Part shown: one piece after another, positions 35,331-44,084 of the stretch
How positions within the stretch are numbered: the first letter of the stretch is position 1
Layout: each line of letters opens with the position of its first letter
Assembly: GCA_037974335.1 (NCBI GenBank)
Contig: CM075732.1
Span: forward strand, 99,965,789-100,029,788
Length of the DNA: 64,000 nt
Reading direction: 5' to 3'
DNA from: Prionace glauca
Lineage: Eukaryota; Chordata; Chondrichthyes; Carcharhiniformes; Carcharhinidae
The notes under the pieces: model-generated
What the model was told of the DNA's origin: nothing
Databases searched by the model: none
Seen by the model: the letters and a program-made list of their open reading frames with translations, nothing else
Translations under genes and position numbers: made by a program

Positions 35331-35672
35331 TGGTTACATTCAGCCGGCTTCCTTTCCCCGACTCCGCTGTCCCCACTCGGCAGTAATAGACGGCAGTGTC
35401 ACTGGGCTGCACCATGGTGATTGTCAGAATGAAGCTGTTATTGGAGGTGTCTCTGGAAGACTGGAATCGCTCAGTGATACCTGGGCCCCGGGTTATGCTG
35501 TTTGGTGTTTCATCTAATAAAACCAACTCCTCTTGCCCAGGTCGCTTCCTGTACCAGTGAACAATAGCGCCTGACACTGCGGCGTTCCTCACGGTGCACT
35601 GTAACCGTGCAGTCTGACCCTCTGTGACACGTTCCACACTCGGAGACTGGATAAGGACTGGAACATTCACAC
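35331..35672 (-). CDS. Receptor exon 3: V-type Ig domain V2 with J-like end
   Basis: This exon has the same length and phase as V1 and nearly the same protein: ARLQC, IVHWYRKRPGQ, SDTAVYYC, then RVGTAE and SGKGSRLNVTS. Compared with V1 about five residues change, three of them between the second cysteine and the GKG motif. It has N-glycosylation sequons at NNS (before FILTITM) and at NVT near the end. Splice sites are intact (acceptor TTTAAAG, donor GTAAGT). It arose by tandem duplication of a unit that includes the exon, the upstream minisatellite and part of LINE E. It is expected to be extracellular and probably the middle Ig domain. Confidence 0.85.
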
Positions 35673-35685
35673 CTTTAAACAGAGG

Positions 35686-35803
35686 GAAAACAAATCAGTG
35701 AGTGACAGAAATCAGTGAGTGACAGAAATCAGTGAGAGACAGAAATCAGTGAGAGACAGAAATCAGTGAGTGACAGAAATCAGTGAGTGACAGAAATCAG
35801 TGA
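35686..35803 (-). repeat. 17-bp minisatellite before V2 (about 115 bp)
   Basis: Same unit and same position relative to the exon as the array at V1, but only about seven units long. The unique sequence beyond it (gagctgaaggtttcgaattc, a TTTAAAG stretch and so on) is shared with the other two V units, showing that the array was carried along by exon duplication and then changed length. Confidence 0.9.
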
Positions 35804-35959
35804 TTTAAATTCTGAGCTGAAGGTTTCGAATTCCTGTGAGTATTTAAAGGGACAGTCCAGGCAGTAGAGTTTCTGTGTTAAAGTGAGAGAGTCTCTGTTC
35901 TCCTGATGTTTTTGTGTAACAGGTTGTAAGACTGATGTGGCTCATTACTGATTCACAGC

Positions 35960-37215
35960 AAACACAACACATTGGTATGTTAGCCTTTATAGGAAGGGGT
36001 GTAGAATATAAGAGCTGGAGTTTAATGCTTCAGTTGTACAGAACGTTGGTTAGGCCACATTTGGAGTACTGCATCCAGTTCCAGTCGCCTTACTACCGGA
36101 AGGACGTGGAGACTCTGGAGAGAGTGCAGAGGAGGTTTACCAGGAGGTTGCCTGGTATGGAAGGACTGGGTTATGAGGAAAGATTGAAGAAATTGGGGCT
36201 ATTTTCCCTTGAATGATGCCGACGAGGGGGGATCTAATAGAGGTATATAAGATTATGAAGGGTATAGATAGAGTACATGATGTGAGTATGCCGGCGTTGG
36301 ACTGGCGTAAACACAGTAAAAAGTCTGACAACACCAGGTTTTAGTCCAACCTATTTATTTGATAATATTCTATAAATAGGTTGGACTAAAACCTGGTGTT
36401 GTCAGACTTTTTACTGTAGATAGAGTAAACAGAGGTAAGCTATTTCCTATGATAGAGACACGTAGGACAAGGGGCCATGGACTTAAGGTGAGGGGGAAGA
36501 GGTATAACACAGATATTAGAGGGAGGTTTTTCACACAGAGGGTAGTGGGGGTATGGAATGCTCTGCCAAGTAAGGTGGTGGAGGCAATCACGCTAGAGTC
36601 ATTTAAGAGTAACTTAGACAGGCACATGAGTGGGTTGGAGATGGGTGGATATAGGAGATTGTTTTAAATAAGGTTCATTAGCATTGGGGCGTCCCTGGTA
36701 ATGTAAATGGGTATAGTATGATAATGTTTTTCTCTTTTCATTCATAGGTTTTAAGTCGGTCCGCCTCGTGTCCTACGAGGGGCATACACGCGATGGGTCG
36801 TACTGGGGCTGCTCTTGGATGTTCGAGATTGTCCTAGTGCTTCATATCGTTAGTGTGTGCTTAAACTGGACAAGATACTGGGCAAGACGACAGCTCAGTG
36901 ATTATCGCTGATTGCTGTGCAGACACATGGATTTGGGCCGGTGTCCGTGGGAGTTTGCGCATTCTCCCCGTGCTTGCGTGGGTTTTCTCCGGGTGCTCCG
37001 GTTTCCTCCCACACCCCAAAGATGCGCTGTTAGGCTGATTGGCAGGAATAAATTGTCCCTAAATCAGTTTCCCTCAATCTGGATGGCCATAAAACATTAG
37101 ACAGGGGTCACGGGGGGAGAGGGGGACTGGTGGTGTTGGGATGGCAGCGCGGGCTCGTTGGGCCGAAGGGCCTGTTTCCTAGGCTGGTTTTGTTCTTTGT
37201 TCTTTGTTATTTGTG
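35960..37215 (+). mobile_element. LINE E copy in the V2-V1 intron
   Basis: ORF2 end as in 33497-33957, interrupted at 36280-36420 by a palindromic insertion, then RGHGLKVRGKRYNTDIRGRF, FTQRVVGVWNALPSKVVEA and stop near 36665. A long 3' untranslated region follows (36670-37215) with the block tccgcctcgtgtcctacgag, a SINE-like body (ggagtttgcgcattctcccc) and TTCTTTG repeats at the end. Confidence 0.85.
36284..36416. mobile_element. Penelope 3'-end palindrome inserted in LINE E
   Basis: Two copies of the Penelope-like 3' terminus lie head to head: arms 36314-36358 and 36372-36416 are perfect 45-base inverted repeats around a 13-base loop. The left side also has about 30 bases of terminal sequence (catgatgtgagtatgccggc). 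TAGATAGAGTA occurs on both sides of the insertion, a likely 11-bp target duplication. The uninterrupted site is seen at 33805-33820. Confidence 0.85.
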
Positions 37216-37444
37216 TGAGGAAATGAGTGAAAATATCTGGGATAAGGATATGAGCTGGGATAGCAGGATCAGTGTAGAGTGATGTGTGTCTGAGTGGGGA
37301 ACAGCTCCTATTACACTTCCCAATCTCAGCCTCTCCCTGTTCCCATGGTAACCCCAAACCCCACACATCATCACAAACTCATCTCCAACTCACTCATCTG
37401 GAAGAGGTTATTGCTGTGGATTATTGGAATAAAACTCTACTTAC

Positions 37445-37786
37445 TGGTTACAATCAACCGGCTTCCTTTCCCCGACTCCGATCTCCCCACTGAGCAGTAA
37501 TAGACGGCAGTGTCACTGGGCTGCACCATGGTGATTGTCAGAATGAAGCTGTTATTGGAGGTGTCTCTGAAAGACTGGAATCGCTCAGTGATACCTGGGC
37601 CCCGGGTTATGCTGTTTGGTGTTTCATCTAATAAAACCAACTCCTCTTGCCCAGGTCGCTTCCTGTACCAGTGAACAATAGCGCCTGACACTGCGGCGTT
37701 CCTCACGGTGCACTGTAACCGTGCAGTCTGACCCTCTGTGACACGTTCCACACTCGGAGACTGGATAAGGACTGGAACATTCACAC
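37445..37786 (-). CDS. Receptor exon 2: V-type Ig domain V1 with built-in J-like end
   Basis: The 342-nt, phase 1-1 exon opens GVNVPVLIQSPSVERV and holds the V-set landmarks: first cysteine in ARLQC, tryptophan in IVHWYRKRPGQ, and SDTAVYYC with the second cysteine. The exon continues through a CDR3-like loop (SVGRSE) into SGKGSRLIVTS, matching the G-x-G beta-strand G of a J segment. No recombination signal lies between, so this is a germline-joined VJ-type domain, as in NITRs, rather than a rearranging V segment. Protein is almost identical to V2; the differences gather in the CDR3-like loop. In the framework only Phe for Ser in RFQSFRDT differs. Ligand unknown. Confidence 0.85.
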
Positions 37787-37799
37787 CTTTAAACAGAGG

Positions 37800-38397
37800 G
37801 AAAACAAATCAGTGAGAGACAGAAATCAGTGAGTGACAGAAATCAGTGAGAGACCAAAATCAGTGAGAGACAGAAATCAGTGAGTGACAGAAATCAGTGA
37901 GTGACAGAAATCAGTGAGTGACAGAAATCAGTGAGTGACAGAAATCAGTGAGAGACAGAAATCAGTGAGAGACCGAAATCAGAGAGTGACAGAAATCAGT
38001 GAGTGACAGAAATCAGTGAGTGACAGAAATCAGTGAGACACAGAAATCAGAGAGTGACAGAAATCAGTGAGTGACAGAAATCAGTGAGTGACAGAAATCA
38101 GTGAGTGACAGAAATCAGTGAGTGACAGAAATCAGTGAGACACAGAAATCAGAGAGTGACAGAAATCAGTGAGTGACAGAAATCAGTGAGTGACAGAAAT
38201 CAGTGAGTGACAGAAATCAGTGAGAGACCGAAATCAGTGAGAGACAGAAATCAGTGAGTGACAGAAATCAGTGAGTGACAGAAATCAGTGAGACACAGAA
38301 ATCAGAGAGTGACAGAAATCAGAGAGTGACAGAAATCAGCGAGTGACAGAAATCAGTGAGAGACAGAAATCAGTGAGAGACAGAAATCAGTGAGTTA
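37800..38397 (-). repeat. 17-bp minisatellite before V1 (about 590 bp)
   Basis: Tandem units with plus-strand consensus GTGAGTGACAGAAATCA and variants (GAGAGACAG, GAGACACAG, GAGACCGAA). It ends about 14 bases before the acceptor of V1 on the coding strand. Read in the coding direction the units are pyrimidine-rich, contain CACTGAT-like branch-point motifs and show no AG dinucleotide. It is the longest of three arrays beside the three V exons. Confidence 0.9.
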
Positions 38398-38444
38398 AAT
38401 TCTGAGCTGAAGGTTTGAAATTCCTGTGAGTATTTAAAGGCAGT

Positions 38445-38713
38445 AAAAAGTCTGACAACACCAGGTTTTAGTCCAACCTATTTATTTGATAATATTCTCA
38501 CAAGCTTTCGAGGGGACTGCCTCTTCGTCAGGTGAATGGAGAGTTCTGGCCTCAGACAGAGCGTATAAAGCACAGACAGTTTAGAGATTACTGATTAGAA
38601 TGCGAATCCTTACACCTAACCTGCTGTTCAAGTCTTAAAGTGGCTGATAATGTGAGTGGAAGGAGCACTGATCACAGGTTAAAGAGATGTGTATTGTCGC
38701 CAGACAGTACAGT
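38445..38713 (-). mobile_element. Penelope-like element 3' end before V1 minisatellite
   Basis: The minus strand matches the 3' untranslated region at 30585-30850 (plus strand here: agtctgacaacaccaggttt at the left, tgtattgtcgccagacagta at the right). The V2 and V3 units lack it at the equivalent place (after gtgagtatttaaagg), so it inserted after V duplication. Confidence 0.8.
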
Positions 38714-38876
38714 AAATTCCATTTGCCATTTCCTGGCCCATTCGCCCAGCCTATCTCGATCCTTCTGCAGACTCTCCACACCCTCCGCACAATTTGCCTT
38801 TCCCCCAATCTTGGTGTCATCAGCAAATTTCGACACCCTGCACTCGGTTCCCTCCTCCAGATCATCTATATAAATG
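38714..38876 (-). mobile_element. LINE A6: short internal fragment
   Basis: A 163-base piece of subfamily A around the catalytic box (counterpart of IYIDDLEEGTECRVSKFADD to WARKWQMEF). It has neither 5' nor 3' end of the element and is directly joined to the Penelope piece, which suggests a repair or template-switch join rather than normal insertion. Confidence 0.8.
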
Positions 38877-39394
38877 GGGGTTACAGTGTGCTGACCTCAG
38901 CAATACAGATGTGTTGATCTAACAGTGAAATACAATGTTGTCCTCACACTGTGGAACAGCTCTCTCAGACAAAGCTACCTCTCCCAGATTTTAGGTGGAA
39001 TTCTCCGGTCCCGCCCGCGGAGAGTTTGGTGACGTCGGGAACAGGAGGGAAAAAGTCGGAATCCCACCGGGATTGAATAAGTTTGTAATCCTCCTAAAGA
39101 CGGGGTTAGGTCAGGGTGAAAAAGTTAGAAGGATAAAGTGTCTCTCTGTCCCTCTGCAGCGAATTCCCACTTTGATCCAAATTCTCCAATACACTCAGTG
39201 TGGGCACTGGGAAAAGTCCTTTTCTTATTCAGAGCTGTGAAAGAGGCCTCACACTGACCTCTCAGCCCTGCAATCCAGGCTCAGGTTTTGCCCCACTATC
39301 TGTCAGGCTCCTTCCCCAAGGGTCTCCAGCTTCAGCCCCTGTTGCTGGTTTGTGCTCCCAGCACCCAGTCAGTCTGGGTGGGGTTTGTGTGGAT

Positions 39395-39540
39395 TTAGTA
39401 ATGAATAATCAGACAGGTTTAATTCAGAATCTATCTGGAAGGGGACTTTAGCAAACAGTGATCAGAACATGGGAGAGTTTGACATTAAGTTTCAGACAGA
39501 GAAAGATCACTCACAAACAGAGCTTTGAAACTGAGGAAAG
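39395..39540 (+). mobile_element. Old CR1-group LINE fragment (endonuclease end)
   Basis: The plus strand shows degenerate counterparts of the end of the endonuclease and linker: tgatcagaacatgggagagt corresponds to SDHNMVEF, followed by DIKFQTEKD. Short and broken. 38877-39394 holds nothing I can assign. Confidence 0.5.
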
Positions 39541-39544
39541 GCTG

Positions 39545-39855
39545 CCTTTGCAGGAAAGAGGCCATTTGTCCCATCAACTCTGCACTGACTCCTCAACAGA
39601 GCATCTTATCCAGGCCCTATCCCTGTTACACCACATATTTGCCCTGCTGATGGTCCTGACACTAAGGGGCAATTTCCCACGGCCGATCCACCAAACCCAC
39701 ACATCTTTGGACTGTGAGAGGAAACCAAAGCACCCGGAGCAAACCCATGCAGACATGGGGAGAATGTGCAATCTCCACACAGTTACTCAAGTTTGGAATT
39801 GAACCCGGGTCCCTGACACTGTGAGGCAGCAGTGCGAACCTCTGCGTCACCGTAG
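39545..39855 (-). mobile_element. tRNA-derived SINE, nearly complete
   Basis: On the minus strand the head shows a box A-like TGACGCAGAGG (near 39845) and box B GGGTTCAATTCC (39795-39806), the internal RNA polymerase III promoter of a tRNA-derived SINE. The body follows (tgcacattctccccatgtct, gtgtgggtttggtggatcgg) and ends in a degenerate tail. It sits in the leader-V1 intron. Not a functional tRNA gene, as it cannot fold into a full cloverleaf with acceptor stem from what I see. Confidence 0.75.
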
Positions 39856-39892
39856 CAGCAACAGGAAAGGAAAATATTCTGGGGTCACACAA

Positions 39893-40112
39893 AATCTTTG
39901 ATAATTTAAGAAATTATATGATAGTCATTCCGGAGACAAGTGTGCTGGGTGACCAATGCTGGGGACTGAATATTCAAGGACAGTCAACATTTTGGAAGTT
40001 CAGGAAAAAGAGAAACAGCAGTTGGTGTAGTGTTGCTACTGGTGGCGGTGGGGGGGGGGGTGGGGGGGTTGCACGGTGGCACAGTGGTTAACACTGCTGC
40101 CTCGCAGTGCCC
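39893..40112 (+). mobile_element. LINE endonuclease remnant, G-run and SINE head
   Basis: 39893-40040 is a degenerate CR1 endonuclease start (IVIPETSVLGDQCWGLNIQG). 40047-40068 is a run of G with few breaks. 40067-40112 is the head of the tRNA-derived SINE in plus orientation (gcacggtggcacagtggtta). Three small pieces side by side in the leader-V1 intron. Confidence 0.5.
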
Positions 40113-40396
40113 ACAAATACACCCACTTAATGTACAGACTGTCAGTCAAACCCATTGTCCCATTAAACTGGAAAGAATGGTGGAACACTCAGTTCTGTGA
40201 CCCGTGTTCCCAGCCTGTGTAATTCTGTGTCAGATACACTAAACCATCTCAATACAATGATCAATCTCCAGTTCTGAATGTTCTAACTGTAGAACCCACA
40301 CACAATACAGGAGCTGACACACACAGCAGCACAAACCAGGGAGTTATTTTAATCACAAGTGAAACTTCTCCAAACCAAACCATAACTTGTACTTAC

Positions 40397-40448
40397 CCCC
40401 AGAAACACAGAGGGACAGAGTCAGAACAAAAAGAGTTTTACTGATCAT
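40397..40448 (-). CDS. Receptor exon 1: signal peptide
   Basis: The exon reads MISKTLFVLTLSLCVSG followed by one base of a split glycine codon, then donor GTAAGT. A lysine near the start, a hydrophobic core (LFVLTLSL) and small residues at the end (VSG) make a typical cleaved signal peptide, so the product is expected to enter the secretory pathway. The phase-1 end joins the GT that opens each V exon, giving Gly-Val-Asn-Val. The start is the only ATG at the head of this open stretch. A short 5' untranslated part may precede it; its limit is not visible. Confidence 0.8.
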
Positions 40449-40640
40449 CTCGACAGAGTGACAATCCTGTTTCTCCACACCGTTTATTGTATGTCCAGTA
40501 AACACATTGAAACACAAAGTGTCCCAACAAATGCAGCTGGTTTAATATCCTTTTCTTCACCAGCGAATGAAGTTAAAATTTAGATAAAGAGGAAAGTAAT
40601 GAGCCAATGGCTGCTCCCCTTCCTGGGTGGAACTTTTCAA
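40449..40640 (-). promoter_or_regulatory. Probable proximal promoter and 5' leader of the receptor gene
   Basis: This is the region directly upstream of the leader exon. On the coding strand it contains, from distal to proximal, an AGGAAG core as bound by ETS/PU.1 factors (near 40611), an ATTGG inverted CCAAT box (near 40599), and an AT-rich GATATTAAA that could act as a TATA-like element (near 40530), about 80 bases before the start codon. These motifs are short and common; a myeloid or lymphoid promoter fits the gene type but is inference. Confidence 0.3.
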
Positions 40641-41740
40641 AGTGAGAGGTTTAATTTAGAATGAAACTAATTATATATTCAGTGCCAGTTCCCCATTATC
40701 GGTCAGTTTATCAGATAACATATGAAGATCTGAAGAAGAACAAGAAACATAGGAACCAGAGCGATCACACTTTCTCTCTTTTAGTTGATGGAATCAAACA
40801 TAAAAGAATGCACAGAATTGCATAAGGAAGGATAACAGGTCAGAGGATTGGAGAGGATGCAAAAAGCAGCAAAAATCCTAATGGGAAATAGAATACAGGT
40901 GAAAGCTAGCAAGGAATATTACAAACTGCGAGAACAATTTCAACAGACATTTCAATAATAAAATAACTCATAAAGTGAGTGTTGGTCTGTTGGAAAGTGT
41001 ATCTGGAGCGGAGGCAGAAAGAACAGCTCCAGCAGTGATTTAAGAATGATAACGGCAATATTGGCTGTAAGAACAATTGTGTGAGAGTTAAGCATGCTGG
41101 GATTTTGGTCCAGTTCTAATCAAACACAGATGTAACCTGTAAAGTTGCTGTGAGCTGTGAACTGGTCTGTGAACTGTGACCTGACCCTTGCTGTGCTGAT
41201 CAAATACGGGAGAATGTTTGGATAAGACTGGACTCCATGATGCTGAGATTTCCTGCCGTATCCATATAAGGCTGATGGCTATGTGACCTACGTGCCATTT
41301 AAACCAAGCATTCTGGAATTTTCTGTCAGTAACTCCATTGGCCTGGTCTGATAATGTGATCGGTTTCTGGTTACACCATTGGCTGATTATTGCAGAACTT
41401 TCTGGAAGGTGAGGACATTCTGAGAATAAAGACACATGTTTGTCTCTAATGATAAAGCAGGGATTAACCATCACAAGAATATCTTTGAAGAATATCTTCA
41501 GAGGAGGACCATGAGGGGAGAATCTTCATTGGGAATGGGCCTGGCCATTTTGTTTGAAATGGGTGGGATCTCTTTTCAGTTAAATCATTCGAGTTAATGT
41601 TCAGTTAAGAGTTGAAGTTTTGCAACTGTTGTAAGTTTGAGTTTGGGATCTAAAGTGCTGACGAAACTGAAGTTTGTTTCGGAGAATTTGAGTTAACGCC
41701 TGTCCTTGGTTTGTCACAGTAAATTAAATGACTGGAAAGA
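40641..41740. other. Upstream region of the receptor gene, nothing recognised
   Basis: AT-rich non-coding stretch without recognisable repeats or genes. Frames present are short and carry no motif. It could contain regulatory sequence of the receptor, but nothing specific is visible. Confidence 0.35.
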
Positions 41741-41965
41741 GTTTAAATGAATAAGATTGGGGAATGAATAATGGAAAATAAGGAGATGGCAGATGACCTG
41801 AACAGACATTTTGCATTGGTCTCCACTCGAGAGGATCAATGTAACATCTCAGAAATAGCTGTAAAAGAGGAAATGGAACAGTGGGAGGAACTCAAGAAAA
41901 ATATAATCAGCAGGGAAGTGTTCCTGGGAAAATTGTTGGAGTAGCTGGTTCAGCGAGAGTAATAT
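41741..41965 (+). mobile_element. Old CR1-group LINE fragment (start of reverse transcriptase)
   Basis: The plus strand reads a degenerate KEMADDLNRHFALVSTRED and QCNISEIAVKEE, equivalent to EEMAEVLNEYFASVFTVEAD in LINE D. Broken, no catalytic region. Confidence 0.55.
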
Positions 41966-42074
41966 TTTTCATTTGTTTAGCTGTAAAGGTTGTAAAGCCA
42001 TTACAGGAGCGTTAAAACAGAATTAACTCTGAGACACTGAGGAGATGTTCGGGCAGACAGTCAAAACCAATGTA

Positions 42075-42247
42075 AGATCCTGAGAAATTGGAGCAGGAGT
42101 CAGTCCTTCAGCCCACTGGGTATAACTCCACCATTCAATAATATTATAGCTGATTGGATGGCAATTTTAACTCCACTTCCCTGTCTGCTTCTCATAATCA
42201 TTAACTTAATAATTGATCAAAAATCTGTTTAACTCATTCTTGAATAT
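42075..42247 (-). mobile_element. Old CR1-group 3' end, left of LINE E2
   Basis: The minus-strand tail (plus: gagcaggagtcagtccttca, accattcaataatattatag) and the following piece belong to one old element that continues at 43908-44045; LINE E2 is inserted between. Confidence 0.65.
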
Positions 42248-43907
42248 GGGATACAAGGACAGGTATCTGGATGGATTGAGAACTGGCTTGGTAACAGGAG
42301 ACAGAGGGTAGTAGTGAAAGGGTCTTTTTCTAGCTGGAGGTCTGTGACTAGTGGTGTGCCGCAGGGCTCAGTTCTGGGACCTCTTCTATTCGTAATATAC
42401 GTAAATGACTTGGAAGAACAAATAAGTGGTGTGATCAGCAAGTTTGCAGATGACACGAAGATGGCTGGACTTGCTAATAGTGAGGAGCAGTGTCAGGCAA
42501 TACAGTAGGATATAGATAAGCTGGAATATTGGGCAGAGACATGGCAGAAGGAATTTAATCCAGATAAATGCGAGGTGATGCATTTTGGAGGAAATAATGG
42601 AGGGTGAAGTTACATGACAAATGGCAGGCCTCTAAAGAGTATAGAAACACAGAGGGACCTGGGTGTGCAAGTGCACAAGTAGTTGAAGCTGGCAGTACAG
42701 GTGGAGCAGGTGGCAAAGAAGGCTTATGGTATGCTTGTCTTTATTGGAAGGGGTATAGAGTATGAAAGCTGGTGTCTAATGTTGCAGTTGTATAGAATGT
42801 GGGGTAGACCGCATTTCGAGTATTGCGTCCAGTTCTGGTCGCTTTACTACCGGAAGGATGTGGAGACTCTGGAGACAGTGCAGAGGAGGTTTACCAGGAT
42901 GCTGACTGGTATGGAAGGACTGAGCTATGAAGAGAGATTGGGCAAATTGGGGCTGTTCTCCTTAGGAAGATGGAGAATGAGGGGAGAGCTAATAGAGGTG
43001 TATAAGATTATGAAGAGTATAGACAGAGTGAACAGGGGTCAGCTTTTTCCTAGGCTGGATACAAAAATTACGAGGGGCCATGGGCTTAGGGTGAGGGGGG
43101 CAAGGTATAATTTGCATGTTAGAGGGAGGTTTTTCACACAGAGGGTTGTAGGGGCCTGGAATGCACTGCCAAGTAGGGTGGTGGAGGCAGGCACGTAGAG
43201 TTGTTTAAGGCTTACTTAGACAGGCACATGAGCGGGATGGAGATGGAGGGATACAGGAGACTGTTCTAAATAAGGATCAAGAGTCTTGGGACATTCCTGG
43301 GAATCAGTTGATTCCTGTGGACCTTCCAACATATTTTATGTCTCACTTGTCTTCCTTCTGACCTCCTGGGGATTCCATGAATGTCTGTATAAGTTGTGTA
43401 TGTTTATTGATGTCTTTTCTTTTAATCCACAGGTGATTCGATCCGCCTTGTTGTCCAACGAGGGGCACACACGTGGTGGGTGTGAGGGCTGCTCTTGGAT
43501 GTTTCTTCGAGAGTTGCCCAGTGCTTCACGTGGTTAGTGTGCGCTTAAACTGGACCAACTGAGGGGCAACACGACAGCTCAGTGACTATCACTGATTGCT
43601 GTGCAGATACATGGATTTGGGCCGGTGTCTGTGGGAGTTTGCGCATTCTCCCCGTGCTTGCGTGGGTTTTCTCCGGGTGCTCCGGTTTCCTCCCACACCC
43701 CAAAGATGTGCTCTTAGGCTGATTGGTGTACCAAAGTGTCCCTAAATTACTTGCCCCTCAATCTGGTTATAATTCCTTGTGCAGTCCAATAAGCGTAGAC
43801 AACGGTCATGGGTAGAAGAGGGCGCTCATAATGTTAAAATGGCGTCACGGGCTCGTTGGGCCGAAGGGGCTGTTTCCCGTGCTGTGTTGATCTTTGTTCT
43901 TTGATCT
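42248..43907 (+). mobile_element. LINE E2: CR1-group with clear target-site duplication
   Basis: The plus strand encodes VSGWIENWLGNRRQRVVVKG, SGVPQGSVLGPLLFVIYVND, SKFADDTKMAGL (intact catalytic pair), KCEVMHFGGNNG, LEYCVQFW-like (FEYCVQFWSLYYRKD), RGRFFTQRVVGAWNALPSRV, with a few breaks. A long 3' untranslated region (43200-43900) has the SINE-like body and ends in TTTGTTCTTTGATC. TTGAATAT flanks it on both sides (42240-42247 and 43908-43915). It lies upstream of the receptor gene. Confidence 0.9.
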
Positions 43908-44045
43908 TTGAATATATTCAATGACCAACTGTCTCTCTCAGAGCGCATCTCGTCAAACCCCCTGAGAATCCGATGCTTCAATTAGATTATCCCATTCCTC
44001 TGAACTCTAACGAGGAGACGCCCAGCTTGCACTCTCTGACCCTCA
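43908..44045 (-). mobile_element. Old CR1-group 3' end, right of LINE E2
   Basis: Continuation of 42075-42247: atattcaatgaccaactgtc and the block corresponding to the end of ORF2 (ctgaactctaacgaggagac) follow directly once LINE E2 and one copy of TTGAATAT are set aside. Confidence 0.65.
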
Positions 44046-44084
44046 AGTTTGGAACATTTTGGAAACCACCAAAGTGTGACTAAA

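Larger units (their letters stand above)
24551..40448 (-). other. Gene model: membrane receptor with three V-type Ig domains
   Basis: Six exons on the minus strand join in one frame: leader (52 nt), V1 (342), V2 (342), V3 (345), transmembrane (151) and cytoplasmic (44). Every donor is GTAAGT or GTAAAT and every acceptor is AG. Introns around the V exons are all phase 1, the usual layout of Ig-superfamily exons, so V exons can be skipped or duplicated without breaking the frame. The sum is 1276 nt, leaving one extra base, so at least one more 3' exon exists. The order leader, V, V, V, TM, tyrosine tail is that of an activating or inhibitory leukocyte receptor; fish NITRs and skate MDIRs are the nearest types I know. 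No constant-type Ig exon was found. Family name is inference; exon structure is read directly. Confidence 0.82.

Noticed and set aside
35331-37786. V exons as rearranging V segments of an antigen-receptor locus
   Set aside because: No recombination signal heptamer or nonamer follows the second cysteine; the J-like end is in the same exon with a normal splice donor.
37800-38397. Regularly spaced repeats suggesting a CRISPR-like array
   Set aside because: The 17-bp units are directly adjacent with no unique spacers, and the context is a vertebrate intron; it is a minisatellite.
39795-39850. tRNA-like box A and box B as a tRNA gene
   Set aside because: It is attached to a SINE body and lacks a visible acceptor stem and full cloverleaf.
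40047-40068. G-run as a functional quadruplex element
   Set aside because: It is a single short homopolymer-like run between repeat remnants, with no further support.
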